A DNA stretch of 64,000 bases from Fidelibacterota bacterium (lineage in GTDB: Bacteria > Fidelibacterota > UBA2242 > JAFGTP01): NCBI GenBank assembly GCA_016934035.1, contig JAFGTP010000066.1, forward strand, positions 1-64,000, given 5' to 3'. The translations under genes were made by a program, and so were the position numbers. The notes beneath the pieces are model-generated. The model was given only the letters and a program-made list of their open reading frames with translations, was not told the origin of the DNA and did no database searches. Shown one piece after another: positions 19,050-27,886 of the stretch (the first letter of the stretch is position 1; the number at the start of each line of letters is the position of its first letter).

Positions 19050-20586
19050 AATTACACGCAGGGACTTACTGAAAGGACTGGCAACCTTTCCTGTAGCCGG
19101 CAGCTTGCTGGTCGGGAGCCTGCAAAAAGAGAAATATTATCGTGAAAAAGCAAATAGCCTTTCCAGAATCATTGATTTAAATTTTTCCGGGTTCAATCAT
19201 CCTCTTCCCGATGAGAAAACCAGTAAAAAAATCCGCCTGGGCATTATTGGTTGTGGGTTACGCGGCAGCATGATCATGAATTCCATCGGTTTTGCTTCTC
19301 CTGATGAAATTCTTGATATCCGCGAAGCCTCAATGAAGGATAAAAATGACAAACGTTATGAATTTTTTATGAATACGGAAAGATTGAATATTGAATTCAA
19401 AGGTGTCTGTGATCTCTTTGATCCTTATGCAGAAAGAGCAATGATTGCAGCAGCAAACAGTGATAAACGGCACATCAAATCCAATCTGACACCGGTGAAA
19501 CGTTACCCAAATTGTAAGGACCTGATTGCCGCCGAAGATATTGACGGGGTGATCATTGCAACGCCGGACCACTGGCATGCGTCAATGATAATTGAAGCAG
19601 CAAAGAAAGGCAAACATGTTTACGCAGAAAAATGTATGACCCGTACTCTCGAAGAGGCCTATAAGGTTAAAAACGCTGTGGAAGCCAGCGGCATCACCTT
19701 TCAGCTGGGACATCAAAACCGACAATTTGATTCTTACAATCTTGCCAGAGACCTTGTCACTAATAAGGAAATTTTAGGCAGGGTCAATCTGATTCAATGT
19801 AATACCAACCGAAATACGGAACAGGGAGCCTGGATCTATCCGATTCCTGAAAATGCCGGCCGGCACAACATTGACTGGGAACAGTTTATCGCGGCCACAG
19901 AACCGGCGGATTTCAGCCTGGAACGCTTTTTTCGTTGGCGGCTGTGGTGGGATTATGGCACCGGTCTGGCCGGTGACATGCTGACCCATGAATATGATTG
20001 TATCAACCAGGTGCTGAATGTGGGTATTCCCGATTCCGTTCAGGCTTCAGGGGGTATTTATCACTTTCGGGATGATCGAGAAGTACCCGATGTGTTTAAC
20101 GCCTTACTGGAATACAGGGAGAAAAAACTGACTCTCATGTACAGCGCTTCTCTGGCTAATGGAAAATACCGGCCGCGGACCCTCATGGGAACTGATGCAA
20201 CAATGGAACTGAGCAATGGTTTTACAGTGACCATCGACACCCATTCCCAAAAATATGGGGACCAAATCGAGCAGGGACTAATTGATACAGAACATCCAGC
20301 TTACTCCTATTCTCCCGGTTCGGAAAAAGTGGATACCATTACGTCCGCCAGCACTAAATATTTTGCCCAAAGAGGATTGATTTATACCTACAGACAAGGA
20401 AAAGCCCTGGATACAACCTATCTACATGTGAAGGAGTGGCTCGATGCCCTTCGCACCCACAATCAGCCTAGTTGCAATATTCACAGAGGTTTTGAGGAGG
20501 CGGTAACAGCCCATATGGCCACTCGCTCCTACCGGGAAGGTAAAAAGGTCTTTTTTGATCGTGACAGCGAGAAGGTTGTTTTGTAA
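19039..20586 (+). CDS. Second TAT-exported Gfo/Idh/MocA oxidoreductase
   Basis: This 515-residue protein has a twin-arginine signal (TRRDLLKGLATFPVAG). The Rossmann motif LGIIGCGLRGSMIMNS starts near residue 68 and the dinucleotide-domain Lys region is KGKHVYAEKCMTRT. A long loop between the first strand and the domain core makes it larger than its operon partner, and the sugar-binding domain contains FFRWRLWWDYGTGLAGDMLTHE. I chose the ATG at 19039 because GAGGAGG lies just before it; a GTG at 19024 is in frame but overlaps that site. Two different exported oxidoreductases in one operon suggest successive or reversible redox steps on keto-sugars. Confidence 0.92.
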   Translation: MSNKITRRDLLKGLATFPVAGSLLVGSLQKEKYYREKANSLSRIIDLNFSGFNHPLPDEKTSKKIRLGIIGCGLRGSMIMNSIGFASPDEILDIREASMKDKNDKRYEFFMNTERLNIEFKGVCDLFDPYAERAMIAAANSDKRHIKSNLTPVKRYPNCKDLIAAEDIDGVIIATPDHWHASMIIEAAKKGKHVYAEKCMTRTLEEAYKVKNAVEASGITFQLGHQNRQFDSYNLARDLVTNKEILGRVNLIQCNTNRNTEQGAWIYPIPENAGRHNIDWEQFIAATEPADFSLERFFRWRLWWDYGTGLAGDMLTHEYDCINQVLNVGIPDSVQASGGIYHFRDDREVPDVFNALLEYREKKLTLMYSASLANGKYRPRTLMGTDATMELSNGFTVTIDTHSQKYGDQIEQGLIDTEHPAYSYSPGSEKVDTITSASTKYFAQRGLIYTYRQGKALDTTYLHVKEWLDALRTHNQPSCNIHRGFEEAVTAHMATRSYREGKKVFFDRDSEKVVL

Positions 20587-20636
20587 TGAGTGTCAGGCAA
20601 AAGACTGGGGATCATGGATGCTTCGCTGGACAGAGA

Positions 20637-21500
20637 TTATAATTTGAGATCAGCGAATTTTTCTCGCAATGATTTATCCTGTCCGGTAATGTAGGCGCTC
20701 TGAAGTTCTTGAGCAAATTGACGAAGGAATCTATCGGGACCTTTGTTTATTGTACTGTACCAGACAGCCGGCGTTTGAGGAGCAGATTCAAGACAATTAT
20801 CATATTTTTCCAGAATTTCAGATTCATCTCCATTTCGGGCCACAATGGCCCATTGGCCGCTTTCTTCATCGAGAAAATGCCTGCCAACCTTCATCAGTGC
20901 AATTGTTTTTTCGTCAATTAAATCATATTCCAGATATTTTTGAAACCGCTTTGCCATAGTTTTTTCGCAAAGCAGACATCCGCCAGCCGGTGTTGGAAAA
21001 TGAAACCCGCCATATTTTTTAACTAACTCCATTTGCCGGTCTCTTCCCCGTCCGTTAATACCCAGTTCCGCCAATGGACGGATGATGGGAAAATCAACAT
21101 TTTTGTCAATCAGTCCCTGGGCATGTTTCAACTGGGACATGGGTCGCTGTCCGGGAACTTCTCCGGTAGCGATAGAACCGTACCCGTAATCAACAGCATA
21201 TTGTTTCGCTTTTTCAAACATAAAAATTTTACAATCGATGCAGGGATTCATACCGGTTCCGGTGCCGTATTTCGGTTGTTTGAGCATAGCCAGATACTCG
21301 CGAAGATAATCCCCTTTTTTGCAGTCAATAATGACTAAGTCTACCTGCTCGTCTTTTAAAAAATCATCATTAATTTCTTTTTCCGAAATAAAGGGCAATT
21401 GATAATGAATGGCTGTGACATCCAAACCTTTTTTTTTCAATATTTTAACAATCAAACGGGAGTCCAGGCCTCCCGAATAAAGGGATAAAACTTTCGTCAT
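20637..21500 (-). CDS. PP-loop ATPase, tRNA thiolation (ThiI/MnmA-like) family
   Basis: This 287-residue protein has the PP-loop SLYSGGLDSRLIV at residue 6, as in ThiI, MnmA and related adenylating sulfurtransferases. Two Cys pairs are visible (PCIDCK near 90 and CLLCEK near 178), suitable for persulfide chemistry or a metal or Fe-S site. It lacks the THUMP domain of canonical ThiI and the C-terminal barrel of MnmA, so the exact tRNA position modified is unknown. The ATG follows directly on the stop of the upstream acyl-ligase gene, so the two are co-transcribed although their functions look unrelated. Confidence 0.8.
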   Translation of the reverse strand: MTKVLSLYSGGLDSRLIVKILKKKGLDVTAIHYQLPFISEKEINDDFLKDEQVDLVIIDCKKGDYLREYLAMLKQPKYGTGTGMNPCIDCKIFMFEKAKQYAVDYGYGSIATGEVPGQRPMSQLKHAQGLIDKNVDFPIIRPLAELGINGRGRDRQMELVKKYGGFHFPTPAGGCLLCEKTMAKRFQKYLEYDLIDEKTIALMKVGRHFLDEESGQWAIVARNGDESEILEKYDNCLESAPQTPAVWYSTINKGPDRFLRQFAQELQSAYITGQDKSLREKFADLKL

Positions 21501-23963
21501 CTATTTATTTAGCGCTTCCTCAATTTGTTGTTTGACTGTGTCGCGAATAACTTCCGCTTCCTTGGATTCGGGGTAGACAGGGTCGAGATAGGTCACATCG
21601 ATTTTAACACCAAAACTGGGAAAGTGTTTTCCTCTTGGCAAGGCTTTGAAGGCGCCATCAATAACAACCGGAACAACCGGCACATTCATCTCTCTGGCCA
21701 AAATTGCGAAAGTCTTTTTAAAATCATTTAACTGGCCGTCATAAGAGCGTGTGCCTTCGGGAAAGATGATTATATTTTTGCCTTCACGGATAACAGCCGC
21801 CAGTTTTTGCAAAGAACCCTTCAGGTCAGAATTCACGTCAACGACGATGACATTGCTGGTTTTCGCTAAAAATCTGACAAACCAGTTTTTTACATGTTTT
21901 GCCTTAGCAAAAAAGAAGGTTTCCCGCAGTTGTTTCGTATTCAATTCCAGAACGGGTAGTAATCCGTCGATATAACTCTGGTGGTTTGGCGCCATGATAA
22001 AGGGAGCCTCCGGCAATCTTTCCAGTCCGTGAACATTGATTTTGAAGGATAGTTTGACAAGGAACCTTAAAATATTGCGAAGGATGACATGGGTTGCCCA
22101 GCTCTTTGGCAATTTAACATTGACCTTCTCTTTGAAGACGTCGGTGATATTGACCGCTTCCTCTTTTATTTTCTTGGAATTTTCTTTGATGAATTCAGAA
22201 AGTTTTTGGACCGTCGGGTTCTCTTTCAGATGAATTTCCTGAATGTCCACATCAAAGGTTTTTTTAAGAAAGGTTTGCAGATTGACTTTATCCAGAGAAT
22301 CCATACCCAGGTCAAATTCCAGGTGGTCACCGGGATAGATCTTTTTTTCCATTTGCTGGCCCATAAAATCGCGGATCATAGAATATTCTTTGAATTTTGG
22401 CTCTTTATTCTGAACATTCTCTTTTTCTGTAAAACCCGGGACCAGGTCTTTCAGTTTAAATCTTTTCAATTTATCGAGTCTTGTTTTTGGCAGTTCTTCT
22501 TTCACCACTGTAATTTTTTTGATCTGTTTATAGGGAGCCACTTTTTCATTGTATTTTGTGACAACCTCATCCTGAATATATCGCTTGAAGTCCGTGATAC
22601 CCTGCTCTGCGACCACTTTTTCATCCGGGGAACAGACCATTTGCAGAATATCCTGGTGCATAAATACACCGATTTCATTGATCGCCTTTGTCATTTTCTG
22701 AATTTCAAATTCAACATTGACAGGATTAATATTTTTCCCATTGGACAGGACAATGATTTCCTTTTTTCTTCCGGTAATAAATAAATATCCATCATTGTCG
22801 ATATAGCCAACATCTCCGGTATGAATCCAGCCGTTAATGACGGTTTCAGCCGTTTTATCCGGAAGATTGTAATAACCTTTCATGACATTTGGCCCGCGGT
22901 TGAGAATTTCACCATCGGCAGCGATTCTGATTTCATTGCTGCCCAGGGATTGTCCCACTGCGCCGAAGCGTACTTGCCCCGGCCTGGGGAAGGTGATCAT
23001 CGGGGCCGTTTCTGTCATACCATAACCGTTGAGTATTTCAAAGCCCAGGGTGAAAAAGCCCTTTTCCACTGAACGGTCAAGGGCGGCCCCGCCACAGACC
23101 ATGTATTTGACATGGCCACCAAACTTTGCATGGATGGATTTAAATATTTTTCTGGAAAATCCCAGAGAATTTACTTTTTCGGCCACTTTGAAGAGCAGTT
23201 TGGCTATTCCTTTTTCATCAATTTTCGTCTTGATGCCTTTAAATAACATGGTATAAAAACGGGGTACGCTAATGATTATTGTAACATGATTATCATTGAG
23301 GGTTTTAACAATATCAGCAGAATCCAGTGACGGTGTAAAGGCCACGGTCATTCCCACATTGAGGGGACAGACAATACATCCCAGCAATGGCAATATGTGA
23401 TGAAGGGGCAGCATCGCCAGCATGACTTCATCTTTTTTATAAATAGGTACATCAACACTGACAGCTTTGACATTGACACGGAAATTCTGAAATGAAAGCA
23501 TGACCCCTTTCGGATTTCCGGTTGTGCCTGAGGAATAAATAATACAGGCAGTAGCGTCGTCATCGGGTTCCGGAAAGTCCTGAGCTTCTATTTCAACGAA
23601 ATCGTTTTTTATTTCCTCAAAAACAATGACTTGCGGTTTATTGTCACATTGTTCGATTGCTTTTGCCAGAATTTCCTGGTTCCCTTTTGATGTAAACACA
23701 TATTTGGGTGTGCAATCTTTAATAATATAGGCCACTTCATCGGGTTTACTCATAAAGTCAACTGTAACCGGAATGGCTTCATTTTTCCAGCATGCATAAA
23801 AGGCGTAGACCCATTCCAGCCGATTTTCTGAAAAAATGGCCACCCGATCTTCTTTTTCGACCTGAAAAAGTGTTGAAAACTGGTCGATGTTAATCAACAG
23901 GTTGTTGTAATCGACTTTCTTTTCTCCAAAGACCAAGGCTGTGTGTGTGCTTTTTTTTATCAC
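21501..23963 (-). CDS. Fused AMP-dependent acyl ligase / acyl carrier / PlsC acyltransferase
   Basis: The 820-residue protein has three parts. Residues 1-~500 are an AMP-forming acyl ligase (YSSGTTGNPKG near 145, GYGMTETAP near 310, GWIHTGDVGY, GRKKEII). Residues ~520-600 are an acyl-carrier domain with its phosphopantetheine Ser in LGMDSLDKV. Residues ~630-820 are a 1-acylglycerol-3-phosphate acyltransferase (NHQSYIDG, FPEGTRS, VPVVPVVIDG). The order resembles Aas-type lysophospholipid re-acylation but with an internal carrier. It probably activates a fatty acid, loads it and transfers it to a lipid at the inner membrane. The start is GTG with GGGAGAG upstream. Confidence 0.93.
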   Translation of the reverse strand: MIKKSTHTALVFGEKKVDYNNLLINIDQFSTLFQVEKEDRVAIFSENRLEWVYAFYACWKNEAIPVTVDFMSKPDEVAYIIKDCTPKYVFTSKGNQEILAKAIEQCDNKPQVIVFEEIKNDFVEIEAQDFPEPDDDATACIIYSSGTTGNPKGVMLSFQNFRVNVKAVSVDVPIYKKDEVMLAMLPLHHILPLLGCIVCPLNVGMTVAFTPSLDSADIVKTLNDNHVTIIISVPRFYTMLFKGIKTKIDEKGIAKLLFKVAEKVNSLGFSRKIFKSIHAKFGGHVKYMVCGGAALDRSVEKGFFTLGFEILNGYGMTETAPMITFPRPGQVRFGAVGQSLGSNEIRIAADGEILNRGPNVMKGYYNLPDKTAETVINGWIHTGDVGYIDNDGYLFITGRKKEIIVLSNGKNINPVNVEFEIQKMTKAINEIGVFMHQDILQMVCSPDEKVVAEQGITDFKRYIQDEVVTKYNEKVAPYKQIKKITVVKEELPKTRLDKLKRFKLKDLVPGFTEKENVQNKEPKFKEYSMIRDFMGQQMEKKIYPGDHLEFDLGMDSLDKVNLQTFLKKTFDVDIQEIHLKENPTVQKLSEFIKENSKKIKEEAVNITDVFKEKVNVKLPKSWATHVILRNILRFLVKLSFKINVHGLERLPEAPFIMAPNHQSYIDGLLPVLELNTKQLRETFFFAKAKHVKNWFVRFLAKTSNVIVVDVNSDLKGSLQKLAAVIREGKNIIIFPEGTRSYDGQLNDFKKTFAILAREMNVPVVPVVIDGAFKALPRGKHFPSFGVKIDVTYLDPVYPESKEAEVIRDTVKQQIEEALNK

Positions 23964-24071
23964 TATTCTCTCCCAAATTGTTTGAATAGTTTACAATTTA
24001 TTTACAAACCGCCAAAGAAGTTATCTTCAGATTTTTGTAAAAGTTTTGTAAAAGTCAGGTGTAATGTCAGA

Positions 24072-24101
24072 AAAAAGCCCGAATATTTTGTTATTCGGGC
24101 T
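24072..24101 (-). terminator. Rho-independent terminator of the cytochrome operon
   Basis: A 10-bp perfect stem AGCCCGAATA / TATTCGGGCT (24076-24085 and 24092-24101) with a 6-nt loop is followed, on the minus strand, by a T run. It lies just downstream of the heme-barrel gene. Confidence 0.9.
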
Positions 24102-24128
24102 AATATTGTGATCTCAATAATAATTTTA

Positions 24129-25301
24129 TTAAAATGCAGAAGTTATACCCAAAACAAACCGGCTGGCATCCTGCTCAAGGTCGTGTGTAAATTCACCTAT
24201 GAGACGAATATTGCGGCGGAGCAGGTAACTGGCACTGAGAGTTGCTGTATGATAGTCTGCTGCATCCCAATCGGAATCAATTCTGTTGTACAAGGCTGTA
24301 TAATAAAACCGAGATCGGTCATATTGCGGACTGAATACCAATTCCACAACCATGCCATTGGTCGTGATATCATCACTGTTTATGAACAAAGGATCACTGT
24401 CTGTTCGTATCATATATTGCGCTGTAAAGGCGAACCGGTCGATTGCAACATTTATATCTGGGCCATAATACATCAATTCATTGGTGACATCGGTTGGTTG
24501 GTTCAGCAAGTCAAGTTTGGCTTCCTTCCCGTAATAGAAGAATCCGCCAAGGCCGATGTTTTCGCCGATCCCCTGTGCTATCCGCAGACCAATATTTTTA
24601 TATTGATCATCATCAAATAATTTATCCGCACCGGCATCGGGAATACCATTTCCGTTGACTACCATGGCGACAAGATCTGTGCCCGTTTTTTCTATTCCGT
24701 AAGTGAATATCAAGCCGCGGTCATAGGCCAGATTGGTCCGAATATTACCGATTCGTTGTTTGTAAATCACATAATCTTCAAAGGTCATTCGCAGTTCCCG
24801 TTTCATGAGGGGATCACAGGTTTGGAACTGGCCTACCATAATGTCAAATTCCTTTCCGAAGAGATTATTGAAATGGACATAAGCATCTTCCAATCCGACG
24901 ATTTCTCCCCTTTCTGACATGAAAAAGTAAAAATAATAGCCAATATTTTTTGCGAGAGTACCACCGGATAAAAGTTTCATACCCCAGGGGGCCTGTAAAT
25001 CATTACTGACATCGGTATTATCACCGGTAATCGCATAGGCTTCAAATTTGACCGCCAGTTGAAAGTCCCGGTTTAACCAGAGCAAGTCATCACCCGCTGT
25101 GATGTAATCCCGCTCCTTTTCCTCGTCATCCAGCACAAAGCCATTGCCGGCAAAATCATCGCCATAGGCTTTTAATCTTGGAAAGGGATCATGGCAGGTG
25201 GTACAGGATATTTTGTAGCGTCGGGCAAAAGCCGGAATACCATAGACGGATTGGGTTGATATTAAAAGAACTAACGCGAATAAAATTGACATTTTTTTCA
25301 T
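24129..25301 (-). CDS. Outer-membrane beta-barrel with N-terminal c-type heme
   Basis: This protein of about 390 residues has a Sec signal (MKKMSILFALVLLISTQSVYG) followed at once by IPAFARRYKISCTTCHDPFP, which carries one CxxCH heme site. The rest is strand-rich with alternating aromatic residues and ends in Phe, as expected for an outer-membrane barrel. Such heme-headed porins occur in porin-cytochrome electron conduits. The likely role is moving electrons, or a heme-linked substrate, across the outer membrane with the neighbouring multiheme cytochrome. ATG 25301 is chosen because GAGGAG is just upstream. It is the second gene of a two-gene operon ending in a terminator. Confidence 0.85.
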   Translation of the reverse strand: MKKMSILFALVLLISTQSVYGIPAFARRYKISCTTCHDPFPRLKAYGDDFAGNGFVLDDEEKERDYITAGDDLLWLNRDFQLAVKFEAYAITGDNTDVSNDLQAPWGMKLLSGGTLAKNIGYYFYFFMSERGEIVGLEDAYVHFNNLFGKEFDIMVGQFQTCDPLMKRELRMTFEDYVIYKQRIGNIRTNLAYDRGLIFTYGIEKTGTDLVAMVVNGNGIPDAGADKLFDDDQYKNIGLRIAQGIGENIGLGGFFYYGKEAKLDLLNQPTDVTNELMYYGPDINVAIDRFAFTAQYMIRTDSDPLFINSDDITTNGMVVELVFSPQYDRSRFYYTALYNRIDSDWDAADYHTATLSASYLLRRNIRLIGEFTHDLEQDASRFVLGITSAF

Positions 25302-25369
25302 ACTGCTTCTCCTCAAATTTTCATAAAAACCAACAGGGCTTTCACGCCCCCAACGGTTTGGACTATATC

Positions 25370-26707
25370 TTAGTCATAGACCTCAAATTCCAGCGAAACC
25401 TCATTCATCTGCACAATTTCACCTTCCTCTTCCGGTACTTTCAGAAAATCCGCCACAGGTTTAACCAGTTTTTGGTAATTTAATTTTGCATGGACGGTAA
25501 TTTTTCCGGCTGCAATATCATCAGGCAATTCCCAGGTAAAGGTTTCGATTTTGGTCTCCCGCGGTCCGATACGATAATCAACACCCAGGGAGCGCGTGTT
25601 CCATTGCATGATTGTCATCACGCCTTGATCATCAAAATAAGGCATTCTGAAAATTCTGTCGCCGGCAGGGACACCATCTCTTGGAACGCCTGCAAAATTT
25701 TCAAGGCCCAGTGGAATTGCCATATCCTTATAGGCTAATTCTTCACTGGCAATCGTGTATTCTTCCCCATCAAAGCCTTTTGGGTCAACAGGGAGATGAT
25801 AGGTTTTGCCCTCCTCGTCCACAGCAGTAACATCCAGCCAAAGAATCCGGTCTTCTACAGATCCGGTCGGGATTTTATGCCCTGCTTTGGCGTTGAATAA
25901 TTCCACTTGAATAGTAGCAACTCCGTCATAAGGAATTTCATTTTCCAGACAATGCATGGATATTTCAATTGCACCTCTGAGTTTCGATGGTTTATGTGCG
26001 CCAAGAAAGACATGTTGTGCCACCTCACCTTCAACTGCCATTGGGGCACTTTTGCCTTTGGCTTTGGGCATATGGCACACAAAACATTTCACATCTTCTT
26101 TGGCGTAAGGGCCTTCCAGCCACTCCATTTGGGTAGATTTAACATAGATTCCAAAAGGATTTTTCTCATTATGACAGGATCCGCATAGTTCGGTTTGCCT
26201 GAATATTTCCTTTTCGGCGGTAATATGATGCGGCGATTCCAAACCGGGTTTCGCACCGTATTTAGTCCGTCCAGGCTGTGAAATCCAACTGAAATTGACC
26301 GCTTCTTCATGAACGCCGGTGATTGTATGGCAGATATCACAGGAGACACCTTCATTGGCACGGGATCCTTCGTGAGGACGCGGAGGCGGCACATCACCGG
26401 CCAGAAAGGAAAGTGGCGCATGGCAACCATTGCATCCGTCGGCAGCTGGCTTAAAGAACGGGTCCTTGGTGCTGTGCTTCACAGCCAGGTCAAAATATTC
26501 GATTTCATCCCAGTGATGGGTAAAAGATTGGGACATCATTGACCGCTTCCATTGCCGGTAAATATCAATGTGACAACTGGCGCAGGCTTCCGGTTTTTCA
26601 TAATCACTGTAATTTCTGGTGCCCTTTGCTTCCTCTCCGGCATGCCAGATATTGGCCAGCAATACCGCAACAAAAATAATCGGGAGAAGTATCATACTCT
26701 TTTTCAT
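25370..26707 (-). CDS. Five-heme c-type cytochrome
   Basis: This 445-residue exported protein starts with a hydrophobic signal or anchor (residues ~4-20). Five CxxCH sites are visible: CASCH, CNGCH, CDICH, CGSCH and CFVCH, all within the first ~215 residues. Spaced His residues there (for example MSQSFTHHW) can serve as distal ligands. The C-terminal half is heme-free and beta-rich. It resembles the cytochrome c554/multiheme family (residues 35-215) fused to an uncharacterised domain. It is encoded upstream of the heme barrel and divergent from ResB/CcsA, which would attach its hemes. The electron donor and acceptor are unknown. Confidence 0.9.
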   Translation of the reverse strand: MKKSMILLPIIFVAVLLANIWHAGEEAKGTRNYSDYEKPEACASCHIDIYRQWKRSMMSQSFTHHWDEIEYFDLAVKHSTKDPFFKPAADGCNGCHAPLSFLAGDVPPPRPHEGSRANEGVSCDICHTITGVHEEAVNFSWISQPGRTKYGAKPGLESPHHITAEKEIFRQTELCGSCHNEKNPFGIYVKSTQMEWLEGPYAKEDVKCFVCHMPKAKGKSAPMAVEGEVAQHVFLGAHKPSKLRGAIEISMHCLENEIPYDGVATIQVELFNAKAGHKIPTGSVEDRILWLDVTAVDEEGKTYHLPVDPKGFDGEEYTIASEELAYKDMAIPLGLENFAGVPRDGVPAGDRIFRMPYFDDQGVMTIMQWNTRSLGVDYRIGPRETKIETFTWELPDDIAAGKITVHAKLNYQKLVKPVADFLKVPEEEGEIVQMNEVSLEFEVYD

Positions 26708-27010
26708 ATAGCCTCATGGTTTTACACACTATAATAACATTAAACTTATCAGAATATAAAATCAACTATAAATCAATAGTATCATAATTTTTTATTGAAA
26801 AACCTGGTCATTTGTAATATATTGATAAGCAATTATTAGGATTTTTAAAAATATTGTTCGATGAAGTTTTGCGATCCAGCTATAAAAATTTTACAAAAGA
26901 AAAAACGATCTTTAAGTTTTCTTCTTTCAAATTTAACGAATTGGATGGCATCTGTTCCAACAGACATTTTTTAAAACCAGGAAGTTAAATAGTCCATTGC
27001 CAGAGGGTTT
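26708..27010. promoter_or_regulatory. Divergent AT-rich promoter region between cytochrome and ResB/CcsA operons
   Basis: These 303 AT-rich bases separate two divergent operons of related function and must hold both promoters. No operator palindrome or unambiguous promoter boxes stand out. TATAAT-like and TTGATA-like strings occur, but in such AT-rich DNA they are not decisive. Confidence 0.45.
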
Positions 27011-27886
27011 ATGAAAAAGTATATATTGCCAATGTTTCAGGTTGTAACAAAAATTATCATCATCCTTTTATCTCTGTCTACCTTTTTTATTCAAAGGGAC
27101 CATCCGGATAATACCAGCGATCATTTACTGGTCAAACTCTTTAGTTTGGACCATTTTTACAATTCCGGATTGAATCTCTTCTTATTTTCATTGTTTATTC
27201 TTTTAATCCTTTTCGCTGTGGGCTCCAAACGGCTTAATATCCCGATCCAGGTTGTGCTTCACCTGGTCCTTGCACTGGCTTTTATCGTTATTATTTATGA
27301 CAAGACCTGCAATGAACATAACTATATTACTCTTTGCGAAGGAGAAACCCTTCAATTCTCTGAAGCTGTCAAGGACCCAAAACACAATCACACGATCAAA
27401 CTTGAAAAATTCATGATTGACTATCATGACGATTACACGAATATGGTTAAAGCCTATACCAGTCAGTTGATCATTGACAATCGGGACACGACCTTCCTTC
27501 AAGTCAACAAACCGGTCAAAATCGGCCACTATAGACTCTACCAGAATGCCTATGATAAAATTCCGTTGTATCATATAAAAATCGATGAAGCTGAATTTAA
27601 TATAAGCATCGACGATACATTAACATTCAACAACAACAGCATCTACATTTCTATGGCAGAAAACCGTCGGACAATCACGGTTCACTTCAATGAACAACAG
27701 AAAAGGATTTCACCCATGGGGGGCACCTTCACCATGAATGAATTCGAATTTGATTTGAAAATGGAAGATGTGGTTTTTCAGAGCATTATTGAAGTGGCTT
27801 CGGTTCGGGGTATGGTCCTGCTGCTGGTCCTTGGACTTGCTTATCTGACAACCCTTGGCATCGCATTTTGGAGGAAAAAACCATGA
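27011..27886 (+). CDS. resB: ResB/Ccs1-like cytochrome c biogenesis protein
   Basis: This 291-residue membrane protein has TM helices at ~10-25, ~52-70, ~78-96 and ~262-282. Between the last two is a ~160-residue periplasmic domain with the ResB-like stretch VNKPVKIGHYRLYQNAYD. With CcsA it forms the System II heme-ligation machine, carrying heme across the membrane to CxxCH apocytochromes. GAGGG precedes the ATG. It overlaps ccsA by four bases (ATGA), so the two are translationally coupled. It is shorter than many ResB proteins. Confidence 0.85.
   Translation: MKKYILPMFQVVTKIIIILLSLSTFFIQRDHPDNTSDHLLVKLFSLDHFYNSGLNLFLFSLFILLILFAVGSKRLNIPIQVVLHLVLALAFIVIIYDKTCNEHNYITLCEGETLQFSEAVKDPKHNHTIKLEKFMIDYHDDYTNMVKAYTSQLIIDNRDTTFLQVNKPVKIGHYRLYQNAYDKIPLYHIKIDEAEFNISIDDTLTFNNNSIYISMAENRRTITVHFNEQQKRISPMGGTFTMNEFEFDLKMEDVVFQSIIEVASVRGMVLLLVLGLAYLTTLGIAFWRKKP

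Noticed and set aside
22089-22784. 231-residue plus-strand frame rich in Phe
   Set aside because: It is antisense to the acyl ligase gene, and its Phe-rich composition comes from reading Lys/Glu codons in reverse.
23943-24620. 225-residue plus-strand frame
   Set aside because: It crosses two minus-strand genes and the terminator between them and shows no family motifs.
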